A stretch of DNA of 64,000 bases, taken from NCBI GenBank assembly GCA_947179485.1, contig OX359249.1, positions 37,992,250 through 38,056,249 on the forward strand, read 5' to 3'. Both the position numbers and the translations under genes were made by a program. This DNA is from Allacma fusca. Its lineage: Eukaryota > Arthropoda > Collembola > Symphypleona > Sminthuridae. This document shows positions 26,201 through 39,619 of the stretch, piece by piece (position 1 is the first letter of the stretch; every line of letters starts with the position of its first letter). Below the pieces are notes generated by a model, which was given only the letters and a program-made list of their open reading frames with translations, had not been told where the DNA came from and did not search any database.

Positions 26201-29200
26201 GAATATGAGGAGGAATATGAGGAGGAATATGATGTGTGTGTGTATATGAATTATAATAATAGCTCACTCAGTAGGCTCTGTTTATCCGTATCTTATTGAA
26301 GGATTCACTTTTAGTCAGCTAAATTGATGATGTTTGCACGATTGCATGGATCCGTGAAATGTTTTTACTACTTCCTCTTGCGTACACATTCAATAATAAT
26401 GTAAAATGGAGGAGCACAGAAGAATGTCATACAAATACAGCAGGAAGGGTTTTAACCTGGAAAAAGTGTGACTATGCTTTCTGTGTTCCCTGACGTTGAG
26501 ATTAATGAAGTTATTCTTCATCTTCTTCCATATTCCATCTTGTTCGGGGAGCAAAAAAAACGATTCCAATTTCGATTCCTACAGATACATTATGTAGATA
26601 CTTAAATACTTTTATGACTGTTTGCATATTTCGACCCTCTCTCCTCATACCCATGTAAGAAAAGTATTCTTTCACGCTTCTGTTGTTGTCATAATGATCC
26701 GTTGTTCCAGTTGACTGCTAAGAACACATTAACCCAAATATCTGCTGCTCTATATTAAACCTATAAATACAGAGTAAACAGAGGCTTTTGGCTGGAGCGT
26801 GCTTACGTAGTGTGTAAGTGTCTGTAGGTACGGGCTACACTTGTAATCTCCTAATACCGCAAGTACTGCTTGGGACCTTTTATACCCTTGTCTGGTCTGT
26901 CGAACTAAATGTCAATGGGTGCTGAATTTTTTTATGTCAGATTTGACATATTTTTCATGCATGGACTGCAACAACTAATTACTGTGGATTTGGGTACGTT
27001 TACGAGCTTCGTTAACACAAATCACAGTTAAATATAATGCTTTGTGAGCTGAGTACTAAGCCATATTTTTTTACGTAAACAATATGTAGACAATACATTT
27101 ATTTTTAGATAGGATATCTCAATACCATTAGTAAAATAATCATTTTATTTCCATCGTACTTTGTATACTCGGTCCTGCATGGTCCGTCACACCGAGAAGA
27201 TTTTTGATATCGGAGAACTGAATTTACTCCTTTGTTATCTGTAGCAATAAGGCTTCGCTTCAATAACAATTCCAATTACATCAAATACAGACTTTTGTGA
27301 TACGAATCTACAAAGAAGGAAAACAAAACTTAGTCATATCCAAACTACTTTCCGCCTACACATCCATTTCAATCATAATTTTTGTTTGTCTTTGTTTTGC
27401 AAAAAAAACCTTTTGTCCGGGAAAATCATGAATGGATGGATTCACCGAACTGTGTATGGGGACAGAAAATGATTCAATGAAACTACTTTATAAATTAATA
27501 TTAATAGTAATTATGTACATATACAAATTCTTGGATCTTGCTTTTGTATCAGTACTTGGAAAACTCATTTACTGCAGAAACTCTTGATTTCCATTCAGTA
27601 AAATTATAACTACACAGCATATTGAGCACGTATATAACACAACTGAGTACCTTTCATCGAGCTTTCACCTGCTAATATAGGACTCAGTCAGACGAAATCT
27701 AAAATTCGATCGTATTACTGTATGATAGTGTGTTTCTACATACGCATGTTTTCTTCAAGCAAATATTGTACTTCGGAGTACGTAGTATTATTTGGAAAAT
27801 ATCCTACCTGGTTTGGCTACATATGTAATTATGTATGTTTAAAAAAATAAAGTAAAGTGTGACTTCCGTTGAATTGTATAAACACCGATAACATTTAATC
27901 TACAGCTTCATGGAATTTTCCAGCAACTGGAAATAAACCCTGCGTAGGAGTTGCGCCCACGCATGTACGTAAATCAATGGAATAAAATTAATTTTAATGA
28001 AGTAATAATTAAGAATCGAAAAAAGTTTTTGCTATTATTGAGCAACTATTACTATTGTAAGTTAATGCAAAACTATGTTTAGTCAAAGGCACATGTCAAA
28101 GCAGTTGGGCTTTGATTGTGTTAAAATAGCATGAAACTGATCTGGAATTTAATGTCAGCATAAAACTATACTAGATAAGACCCATGGTGTTATTCTTACA
28201 TTCTTGTTTGCACCATGTGCAATGATGTGCTGGTGCATGACATTTGGTTTGAGATTTGGGTAATACTATGGAAGTGTTAAAAGATCCTTGAGAAGTTCGT
28301 CAGCATCAGAGGCGTGACGTAGTCTAACGAAAGGGAGCTGGGATGACGTGTGTGAAAGCGAGAGTGGCATTGCTGTAAAAAATACATAGAACCCATTCAG
28401 AATTGATTGACAGACTCATTACTATCTACACATCAACTTCATTGGGGTCAGAATATCCTAAATTTAGTTATTGTGCTCCTTTGAAGTCTAAATGCTACTT
28501 GTCATTTCCCTCGGCTCTATTCTTATGCATTTGTTGACTGTCCGAAAATACCTCTATTTTCCGATGAGACACAACTACCAATGTTCAATGCTCTCAATAT
28601 GTGACACCCAAAAATATGAACACTGGGATTGCTCTAGAAGGCATATAATTCAGAATAATTTAAATATGATTTTATGAGATGGAACAAGCTTTTTCAAAAC
28701 TAACATTTTATTAGTTCAAATTTTTACTCAATCATATTCCGTTATTTTGTGTGTAGAGTAGCGATGAAGTTACTATCTGTAGTTTCCGTTCTTCATTACT
28801 CATGAAAATGCGGAAATACTTAAAAAGAGAGAATAAAAGTTGACTCTATCACAGCTTACCAGGAGTAAGCATAACTTCAAACTCGACAAGTATATTTAGT
28901 CGGAGTGATGAGCTTGTAGATGCGTACAGGTTAAGATGATTCGGCTAGCGTTGTGCTTTGGTTGAAGATTTTTGGAAACATTTTAAGGTTTTATGACTAC
29001 ATTTATGTACGTCGATTTCCCCTCTCAGATGACGGGAACCCGTAAAACTTAGTGGAAGCAGATGTCTTCAGTTTTTTATACTGTGTATATATTTATTCAC
29101 TCCTGTATTTATTTCATTTCCTTGTGGTTTAGAGTCTTAAAATTAAAAGTTGTGATTTTATTGAACAATAAATTATCAGCATCTTTTTGTGGTTTGGCTC

Positions 29201-32200
29201 ATCCAGATTTTTTTGATTTTTGCCACTTCAAATTAGCTTTAGCCCCCTGTGTTGATTTTTTTAGCTAATTCCCACAGTCGTACTTACTACACGGAAGGAT
29301 CCAAATAGTGGGACCTGCTTTTGCACATTTAATCTATAAGTAAAAGTATGTATACAGTACTCATACAGATCTTCCATACTTCGGAGAGAGCAACCCCTAA
29401 AAGTTTCAAATGACATACATACGAGCACACGACAGACGTTACATAGTATGTATGCGTTTTACTGCTATTCGATGAGTACAATTAACAATAAGTTTGTTTT
29501 CAGATCACTTGCCAAGTTGGTCATCTATGTATATTCTGTACCTGAGTTCACAGCTACTCAATTTTGACAATGATGTGTGTACATTCTCAAAGTTGTATTT
29601 TGTAATACATCATCTGGAGTTTTACTTTGGAAACAGCGTCACTTCTGATTTCACTTAGATTAACCCAGATAGAAATCACTTGCGTTTTTCACCACGTTTG
29701 TTTTTCCAATGGATTGTTTACAATACACATCCAGAAGAGGCATGTATGGTTCAAAGATTAAACCTGTTCACAGTACATTTTAAGTATGTGTTACTTTGTG
29801 AGGATGTTATGAGCGACTGCTACTGTCTCATTATTACTAGGTTAATTTCCCCATGGACTTTCAGGGCTTCAGGTTGGAACTTGGACTTGGCGGGGTATTT
29901 TTGCCGTATATTGCTGCAGGCCGCAAAAGAAGCCGATATTGAGCAATATTTTTGGGAAGATTAAATAAATAAAATAGTATTTTTGTGCACATGTGTTCTA
30001 GTTTGTTTGCATAGAATTTTATAGTTTCCAGGCAAAATCCTTCAGAAATCTCTGCAGTACAGCAGTCAGTGCAATTATTAGAACCTGGGACCTTCCCCCG
30101 CTGTGTTTTGTATTTCTTCCCTCATTCTTTTGCTTGAGTAGGTCAGGACAGGAATAACAATTTCTTCACATATTAGGAATAACAATCCAATTATTCTGTA
30201 GCCATCATGGATTAACGAGTATTTCAGAAAAATTAGGACAGAAAGTTGGGATTTCCTATCCACATTAAGTTAACTAGTGGAAATTTTGATTGGTTCTCTC
30301 TTAATTCCTGTTTCTGAGTTTATAATTCATTATTATCGTTGTACTAAATGTCTTACACGCATCTAAATTTTTATTAAAGGGGGGAATAAAAATTGGTAGT
30401 CAAATTTCCTCTAGAGCATAAGATGAGACACCAAAACAAGATGGACCAAACTGTTAGATAATGAGAGTAAAATTGTCTACAACGTAAAATTTACACACAG
30501 CAAATCTTTCTTTCTTTCGGAACCACGTGTATATTCATCATGAACCGGTTGGTGGCATACTTTGGAATATTTTCCAGAAAGTAGACTAAGGTACTAATGT
30601 CATGTTCGTAAAAACTCAACTTTTTGTTGTAAGTTGTGTTATTATTGTGCAGACTCCGACTGAGTGAGAATAAGTTGTGGTTGTACGGGCTTCACCAAGG
30701 TTTTTTGAAAGAGTTCAAAAACCTCGAAAAGATGACACCTGATGCCGGGTGTTTCATCAAAATCCACTATTCCATGCTCTACTTGGCACGCATTGACACT
30801 ACATTACTCTTTTGTATCCTAAAATCTTCGGTCGAACTTATTTTTCTTCTTTACCGTTGTCTGTTTTTGGTATTCTTATCTTCAAAAAAACGGGGTAAAG
30901 CGTTCACCACAATACCCGACACCTGTCAGTTTTGGTTCGGATCGTTATGACTAAGTAGCTACTACAGCTGAACTGTGCCAACAAGACCTGTCGATATGTA
31001 CTTGAGTGCATAAGCATATATATACATTACATACTGAACAAAATGGAATCCTAAAATGACGCCAAACACAATACAATACTTTTGCCACTTTTACTTACGT
31101 ATGTACATATATATGCACATACTGTCACCCATTACCTTTTTTTGTTTCTCCGTATAATACACTATCCGGATTCATATTGCACAAAGGCGAGACTAAACAG
31201 TTGCAACGTGGAAATTTCCCTTCTGAAGGTATCCTTCAGAAAGGTCTTCCAAAGGATTTTCTTTTCGCACTAACCGGAAATAAACTTGAGATAGGAAGTA
31301 AACAAACACGACCTTAGTTGGGTTGCTTTAGTGGAAGGACAAGTGTAGCAATGGCAAATAGAAAATATACACTTGGTTCCATTTTGGACAAACAGAAGAA
31401 TACAGTGATAAGCAAATTAAATTAAACAATGATCATTACTCTGTTAATAGAAATGTTCTCTTTCGTTCGATCTTTCCTTGACTAGGATTAAGGTTTCATA
31501 CGAATCACATGTTTACAAACAATCATAATGTTCTTTACAGACATCTACCTTTACAGGAAGTAAAAAGAATATAACTATATAGTTACAGTTACAGTCGTTG
31601 TTGGGTGAATACTAAAAATTAATATGAGCTTAATTTATAAATACCAACATTTTTGTTTTACAACGAGAATGAATAATTTCAGGATGATGAAAATATTTTC
31701 ATGATCTAATATTCATGGAGGTTATAAATTTATTAATTCAGAGTTTAAAGAATTATTCTGAAACGTTTGCTAAAAACGTAGTACCATTCGATTTGAATAT
31801 TTCACTTCCTTACAAACTTTCAAATTATTACTAACTTCCTGCTCATTTAATAATCTAAATTCATTAGAATAGCAAACATCTTTAGTATCAGTGTTGAGTG
31901 TTGAGGCAATTATGTTTTTGTATTAGATTAAAACTTTTAGAGAAAATGAGCAAAAGCTACGATGAAGAATATTAGAATAGAATTGATCCAAAATTTAAAT
32001 TGTACATAGAAGTTAAAAACCCTTGTAGTTCCCCATTTAGCTTTTTTAACACAAACGTAGAAGTATAGACCAATAGGTAACATTTTACTGTATAAATAAG
32101 TGAAAACCTGTACATACTATTGGAATTGGAATATTTAGAGCATTATAAGTACTTATTTAAATTTATTTTCATTCAATTTGTTCTCCGAACCTTCTCCTTT

Positions 32201-32272
32201 GATACAGTTGATCAACCATCAAATAAGATTTATTATTTGTTTTATAATGCAATAGAATAGGACGAGGCACGA
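23258..32272. other. Gene-poor region between kinase and ABC gene
   Basis: No exon is recognised. Open frames such as 24906-25115, 29680-29964 and 30636-30950 lack domain similarity, signal peptides or consistent splice partners. Composition becomes more AT-rich from about 31.4 kb to the ABC gene. A short 12-bp tandem with a GT tract lies at 26201-26243. Confidence 0.5.
26201..26243. repeat. 12-bp tandem plus GT tract
   Basis: About two and a half copies of the dodecamer GGAATATGAGGA, followed by a short (GT)n run. Confidence 0.75.
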
Positions 32273-32299
32273 TTGAGAAACTGTGTGATTGACGCAAAC

Positions 32300-32428
32300 A
32301 TGATGAAGTACAAAAAATTGAACAAACAGATAGATCAGATATTTGATAGTGAATTAAAAAAGAAGTTGCCCATTTTAATCCATGAAGTACAGAGTAACAA
32401 GTTTACCCCAGAGTCACATGAGACACGG
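32300..32428 (+). other. Possible upstream ABC exon
   Basis: An ATG in good context (AAACATGATG) opens a basic peptide (MMKYKKLNKQIDQIFDS…) ending at CGG|GTAATT. ABCB proteins usually carry about 40-50 residues before the first membrane helix, which would fit. However, the donor is phase 0 and the usable acceptors before 32549 (exon starts 32532, 32536) need phase 1 or 2. Only a weak internal donor (CAGA|GTAACA) would join in frame. The link is unproven. Confidence 0.3.
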
Positions 32429-32548
32429 GTAATTAATAGAAAAAATAAAAACGAGCATGTCTTTCGAGGATACTTCAGTCTGGTAATTCTTGTTTTCACA
32501 TTCTGACGTTCATTCCATCGAAATGCAATAGCTAGTGTAATTTTACAA

Positions 32549-35500
32549 ATGCGACTTTTAAACTCTATTACACTGAAACAGTACAGATACTCTACGAACA
32601 GAGACATTCCTCTCCTTTATATTGCAATAATAGCTGCTGTATTATCCGGGGCTTGCGTACCTGCCATGGCTATTTTCTTTGGAAAGCTAGCAAATGCAAT
32701 GATAATGCTTCATGTAATTCAAACCCGAGGGAATGGAACTGAAGCTCCGTTCTGCAGGGACATTATTAACAGCAGGTAATCCCAAATTAGAGGAAAAGTA
32801 ATTACTTACTCGTGCAATATACCAAATATCGTTGATTAAACTTTCACAAGGTCTGCAAATAAGCATGCATAACTGCTGGCAGGTTTCCCAACAATGACAT
32901 CCCAAAATGAAGGGAAAGGAACATACTATTTCGTAAATTTGGTTTCTGGAACCCAAATAACAACTAGAAACCACTATAAAAAATAAAATGTGTAAAATAT
33001 TTCTCAATACCATTTTCTAGGATTTATCTAGGCTCCAAACATCAAATTTACGAAATAGTACGGACGTTCTCCCTTCATTTCGGGACGTCATTGTGGACAA
33101 CTTGCCGGTAATTGTGCATTCCTGTCTGCAATCGTAATCTGCAGAAATGTAAGGATTTAAATTGTGTATTGTAGTAGGTTTAACTGGAAAAACCCCACCG
33201 TACAAATGCATGATGAATTCCAGAATTTTTTCATCATATTCTCTTCATTGGCCGGAGTATATATTATTCTGAATACAATTTTATTTGTATGCTGGTCCAT
33301 TCCAGCAGAAAAACAAGTAATTGAACTTTTTGAACAACAACTTATTAAATTAGTAAATGAAACTATTAATTTTTCGGTACAATACATTTCCAATTAAGAC
33401 AATAATAGTATTTTCCTTATTGTGAACTTTTCAAAGACAGTTCGCTGGGCGACAGAGTATGTGGAGGGGCTACTTCGAAAAGATATGGAATGGTTTGACA
33501 AAAATTTTGGATTTGAGGCAACCTCCGATGTTATTGAGTATGTGACTTGTGGTCTTCCCGGATTTCCTGAAAATCTTGCAAGTGAATTTGAAAGTATTAT
33601 GATAACTTTTGAATGTTTAGAAACATATGCCTTGTGAGACAAGGTATCGGAATCCAAGTTCCTATTGCTATCAACCTCGTGTCGACCTTCGTCTTTAGCT
33701 TGTCGTGCATAGTTTGGCGAGGGTACTGTTCCTGGGTTTTCATTGCTATTTCCGTAATGGTGGTTCCATTCACTGGGTACTTAGTGCAAGCCATAGAAGC
33801 GAAGACAGTGGAACAGTCCGCAATATTCACACAGTCTGTGATCCCTGTGGTGACATTTTCAGAGCACGTCTTTCACAGGATTCAGAGTATAATCCTTCAT
33901 AATGGGCAGAAAAAAGAACTTCAGTATTTTAAACAGAAGCAAAGGGAGTCAATGAGGATGCAGATTTTGAGTATTCTCTTATTGAGTTTCCTCAATAGTG
34001 TTATGGCCTTAGGATTTAGCGTTTATTTTGCAATGGTCCTATGGCAGAGCGTACAGCTAGTATGGGAAGACCGCACTTGTCACACAATCCATAGTTCTGG
34101 AAGATTTGATGCTGAAGTTCTCTTCACTGTAAGTATCTCACCCTTATCGTTAATAAATGCTGAACATTGAAAACTCGTTTAGGCAATGAGTAGCATGAAA
34201 ACTATCAACAATCCTTACAGAGTAGTTAATTGTCCTGTTGACGCTTGTAGCAGTGGTTCTAATCAAATTGAATGGAATGCTTTCAGGTACTGGGTTGCGT
34301 AATGTTTGGCATGTTAAATAATTGGTTACTCAGATCCATTTACGATTCATTTGTCAAGGCTGGAGTATCGGGAGCAAAACTTGCCCAAATTATTGACAGG
34401 TAATTTTGTATAACTCACTCAAATCCAGTTGTATCCTCGTCATTAGGATCAGGGCGTTGATTAAAAATAGATTCTTGAATTGGCAAACAATAACCGTCCC
34501 TACATACACCTACTTTTCATGAAAATAAATTTTGACAAGCGTGCATGCTAATGTGTACATTTTTTGATGACAAGTGAAATTCCTGAACCTGATGCGGAAA
34601 ACAATGGAGTCATTTTAAGGAAAATAGAGGGCAAAATAGAATTTGAGGACATCGGGTTTGCTTACCCATCCAAGAAAATAGTTCCAGTATGTTCTTTACT
34701 TCATGGCTACATTATTACTATATACTGTAATCTGTAATGCCATGTATGCCTTCTATTCTTTTTTTGTGTAGTGATACAATTTTTTAACGCTACGTCTAAT
34801 GGTTCTTATTAAAAGGTTCTGAAGGGGTTAAGTTTCTCTATTAAACCAGGCTGGAAGGTGGGATTCGTCGGAGTCTCAGGGACAGGATTATCGACGATTT
34901 TTAAACTGTTTCTTCTGAACTACATACCAGACTGTGGTTTTGTAAGTTCCATTCCATTGACACATATTCGGACAATACAATGTGACAAAAATGAGTCCAC
35001 ATTCATTGCCATTTGATACATTGACCTTATTATCAGATCAGGCTGGACGATTTTGACATACGTTCGTTGGGCCGAAAGTGGTATTTGGGCAACGTGGGGT
35101 ATCTCACACATGATCCTTTAATTTTCAACGACACCATTGCGGACAATATACGGAAAGGAAATCCGATAGCTACACAGGAGGATATAGAGAATGCCTGCAA
35201 ATTGGCAGAAGTTCATGAGCTGATTCTTCAACTAAGGAATGTAAGTGTGTTCTCACCAACTTGGGTCAAGGAATACTGCACTCTTGAATCAATAATAATG
35301 TCATAAATTCTCTATTAACTCAAGGGCTACCAGACCATTGCGGGTGAGAATGGGGAGCTCCTTTCACCCCAAATCCGGGTGCAAATAGCACTTGCTCGTG
35401 TGATGCTTCAAAAACCTAGGGTTCTAGTACTGGATGAGCCCACGCTAACTCTGGATTGGCAAAGCTCCTGTACTGTTGAGAGAATCCTGGATACAGTCCG

Positions 35501-38500
35501 TGAAAATATTACCACATTGCTGATTCCTCATAGGTTTCATTTTCTGAGAAATGCTGATATGATTTTTGTTATTTCGAATGGGCAGGTAATTATTTTTGGT
35601 TGACAAGTGAATTCAAATTATGGAGTGACATTGCTGGAACTAAAATATTTAAATCTTACAAAATTAAGGTTGTAGAACAAGGAAGTCATGAAGAGTTGAT
35701 GAAAAAAGAAGGAACCTTTTACCAAATGATAAACCAGAAAGACATCACTCCAAGTAAACGATTGGAACTAGCAAAAATAAATAAAGTATTTCTAGGTAAA
35801 CAGTTGCTGCCCCCTTTTTCCTTTCCCAAATTCTGGACAAATATCGGGTTCCCCAGCATCACTGGTGTCACAATTACTCAGCTTTGGCTTGAGAGTAAAT
35901 TAGCAACACCTACATTCGGAGAGAATTCTTTTGATGAGGAAACTGACGGTGTCAAACTACCGCCTCTAATTCCCCAACCCCCCACTAATAATAAATCCAA
36001 CCTACTCACTGTCGATAAAGTCAGCTCCGACATGAGTTGGAAGAAGTGCATCAACAAAGAAGACAAATACTACGCGAATCCTTCAAGTGCATACACACCC
36101 GTAAGTACTTTTTCAAAGCGGGTGCTAAAATTACCGGAGATGTTGTAATCCATTAATTTGTTAAAGTTGGGGGAGTTTGAGTTGTTCAAAACGATGATCG
36201 TATTACACAATCGGGTAAAGTAGAGTTATGAAACCACTTTAATCCTGGGGTTTGTAATTTCAGAAAACGGAGGAAGATGTATTTTGTTGCTGGTCAGTCC
36301 TTCGTCTTACATTTTCATCCTTACCGTGCATTATCTTTGGAGTGATAGCCAGCTGTATCCTGGGACTCATGACACCTTGCTATTCGTACTTATTAGGTAA
36401 AACTATTGAGGTTAGAGTTCAACTTTTTAGCTCATTCAAACTTGTAAGGCTATGCATGAAGTGGATAGCCAGGCATTTTGTTATTATTTAGCAATTATTA
36501 TTATTGCATGTTTAAAAATATAAACACTAGAAATTTCTGGCGATGGACATTAAAAGAATTGTCATTCACTTTGAAGATTTTAGGTAAAAGTAGCAACGCT
36601 GACTCTATGGAGGAATGTCAAAAGTATGCTTTTTATCTACTGCTTATGGGACTAGTTACATTCATCGTAGTTTTCATAAAGGTACTATAAAATGCCAAAT
36701 ATTTGCCCAGAATATACTAAAATTTTGAAGGCCAGAGTTCAGACACAGATCCAATAAATAAACTTAATATGTAATACTATTATTGCTCATTACAGACTTT
36801 CGTTCTGGAGCTTGGTTCTCGCAGGTGTTTCAAAAAAGTACAGAAGCATTTATTTACTTCCATACTCCGTCAAGAGTTCAATTGGTTTGAGCAACCTGAA
36901 AATAACAGCCATGCGCTTAAAACAAGACTTAGTAGGGATGTGGCTGGTGTTAAATATGTAAGTGTATCTATTTGTATTTTCCCGTATGTATCAAAGGTTT
37001 AAAAAACCGACAAAAATATACAACTTTATTCTATGAAACTCGCAATTAGTCTAGTTGTATGTAACCACTTGCAGATCGCGAAAACATTCTACGATTCGGT
37101 CAGCCATTACTCAGGAGCTGTCATAGCTTGTACCGGGTTGGCAATATATCTCAGTCCGGTTTTTGGAGGGACTTGCCTTTTCTTCGTTCTCCTCTCGATT
37201 GCATCCACCCTAATCGATGCAATGCTACTCTCGAGCATTGAGGAAAAACGAAAGAAAAAAATTAAACTTCTCCGAGGTCTCATAGCGGAACTATGTAACA
37301 AAAAACAGGCGGTTCGTGCCCTCCAGCTTCAGCCATATTTTTTGAATAAGTTGAAGTCCACAGTTGGAAATACATATACGTCGAGGTAAGTCTATGTTGC
37401 TTAAAGGAACATTTGTAGGTACCATGCTAATTTAATTATTTTTTTTTGAAAATTTTGATACCTTCCAAAGGACCAGCATGATACTTATTTACGTTCGTGG
37501 ATTTACATATGGCCTATCCCAAGGCGGTGCTTTCCTTCTTTACGCCTTTTTTATAAAGCTCGGAAGTTCATACGTTGTATCAAAGGAAGTGTCCTTTCCC
37601 ACTGTTATCATGTAATTCAATTTTTTGTTACAACATGGGAATACCTCAAACAAACGAAAATGCTATTGACTGCATATATGAATTTTTACATAAAAATTCC
37701 CTCGAATACGACTTTACTTCTTTCCAGGATAGGGCATTTGCTGATAGTAGAAATGATGAAAGTGGGTATTGCTATTTCAATGATACCCGCTGTGAATAAT
37801 GCACTGGTCTGCGGTGCTAATATCTTAAAAATCACGAAACGACATCCAAAAATATACCTGGATAAAGGGCATCCTAAGGTGAGCTATATCTGGGAGATGT
37901 TTGGTTTGTAGTAAGAACTGATACAGATGCAGCATTTGATTTAACCGAAGCTGGTCTTGGATATTTTTATTGTAAGGCTTTATCATTCTGATGTGGGGAA
38001 TAATATTCAGTTTGTCTGTCTTTAGTAGGACATTAGAGGCGATATTGAATTCCGAAATGTGCATTTTTGGTTCGAAAGTCTCCCCAGCGTCCGAGTCTTG
38101 AAAGAGATTACATTCCGTGTGAATGAAGGACAGACAGTGGCAATGGTAGGTGTTGCTGGATCTGGAAAATCAATTTGTCTTCAATTGCTCTTGCGCTTGC
38201 GAGAAGCTCCCCTGGGGACAGTGGTAATACATAAATAAATGTTAGTACGGTCTAAAAGCAAATAACAAGTGGCTAATGAATTACAAAAGTCTTCAGAAAC
38301 TTTCAAACACAGTTGATTTTGACTTTAAGGAAATAGATGGTGAGGACATCCGGAATCTCAACTGTGTTCAGCTCAGAAAGCAGATCGGCTTACTGGTTAC
38401 CGAGTCTCTGAATCATGATCGAACCGTGAGAGAAGTTATAGCTTACGGTGACAACTCTCGTCAGGTTGACATAAATGAAATTATTGAAGCAGCACAGAAG

Positions 38501-39240
38501 GCTAATATTCACATGCTAATTTCCAGCCTTCCTCAGGTAACATGTTAGGTTGAAGTGTGACTCTACTGAATATAAAAAATTACTGAAATAAAACTTCTTC
38601 ATGGAATGTTTCAACACAGGGCTACGATACCTTGGTAGGAGTGTCAAGTCTAACATTAGGACAAAAGAGAAGGTTATATTTAGCAAGAATGTTTCTCAAG
38701 AACCCAAAGATTCTGCTAATGGAAGAATCAAGTGCAGGTTTGGATCCAGAATCGGAACGAAAGTTTCTAAGTTCCTTTGAACGTCTCCGCAAAGGGAGGA
38801 CATGCCTCATACTGGCTCACCGAATACGAACAGTGGAAGTTGCGGACTACATCTTGGTGTTCCATCATGGACGAATTCAAGAGAGAGGTACTCACAATCA
38901 GCTTATAGCCAGCGGGGGAGTGTACAAACAAATATATGAGTCTCAAAGTGGTAAAAACCTACTTTTTGAGTCCACTTTGGTCCGAAAATTTGAAATGAGT
39001 GAAACTCCATTGTACTATGATGACTCTGAAATACCTTCCGTTTCTAATGTGAAAGCTACAAGGTCTGCTTCGCTACCGCATTTGAGTGTAGCCTCACTGC
39101 TGCCGTCCACTGGCTCCTTACAAGCGAGACCCACAAGTAGTTTCGACAGTTTTGCTGAAAATATAGTCGAGAATATTTCTCATGGATTTACCAGTTTGTT
39201 TGGTCCCCTTATAGGAATCAACAAAAGTACGAATAAATAA
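32549..39240 (+). CDS. ABCB-type full ABC transporter with degenerate ATP sites
   Basis: P-glycoprotein-like full transporter (TMD1-NBD1-TMD2-NBD2) of the plasma membrane or another membrane; the substrate is unknown. Nineteen in-phase exons: 32549-32775, 33178-33316, 33437-33537, 33621-34128, 34287-34399, 34575-34686, 34816-34941, 35037-35240, 35325-35585, 35669-36100, 36264-36396, 36584-36681, 36796-36957, 37075-37385, 37471-37611, 37728-37878, 38029-38223, 38297-38536, 38620-39240; 1424 aa. NBD1: Walker A GVSGTGLST (419-427, Lys replaced by Leu425), Q-loop position His467, signature LSPQI (523-527), Walker B LVLDE (547-548), His579. NBD2: Walker A GVAGSGKS (Lys1120 intact), Q-loop position Thr1173, signature LTLGQ (1229-1233), Walker B LLMEE (Asp to Glu1253), His1285. 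The linker (about 622-741) and C-tail (1330-1424) are long. The 5' end is uncertain: ATG 32549 is the minimal start. Confidence 0.85.
32853..33130. mobile_element. Foldback (MITE-like) element in ABC intron 1
   Basis: An imperfect palindrome of about 280 bp fills most of the 402-bp first intron of the ABC gene. The left arm has ACAATGACATCCC, AATGAAGGGA and TATTTCGTAAATTTG. The right arm carries their reverse complements with the same spacing, centred near 32992. No coding capacity is present. This structure is typical of a foldback or MITE insertion, or of a local inverted duplication. Confidence 0.75.
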
Positions 39241-39619
39241 CGCTCCTTTATCTGAGGAAAAGGTTCAGAAAAGGCTTAATAAGCACATTTGTTAATGAGC
39301 ACAATTTAATTACTTTTTAAATCCATCCCATTATATTTTCGAGAATAATAGTCGAATATAAGTCGGATGTATGACGTAACTCCAGAAGCATTACACATAA
39401 CCAAGTGCAATGCTTCATTCGAACCTTCGTGATATTAAATGTTTATTGAGTAGTTAGATGGGCTTTTGGACCTGCGACTTTTTTTAAAGCAAAATTTAGA
39501 CAGATTAGTTGTTGGTTGACAAAAAACCTGTATTAAATCCAGAGATTCCCCTGAATTTTCTGAAGTAAAACCATTAATAGAAGATCTACGAAGAGGATAT
39601 TTTTATTTTTTTGGAAATA

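Noticed and set aside
33437-34128. Apparent frameshift in the ABC gene, where one open frame stops at 33637 and the next begins in another frame.
   Set aside because: An 83-bp intron (33538-33620) with GTATGT donor and TTTAG acceptor joins the frames in phase and restores the expected WFD…QGIG spacing of ABCB proteins.
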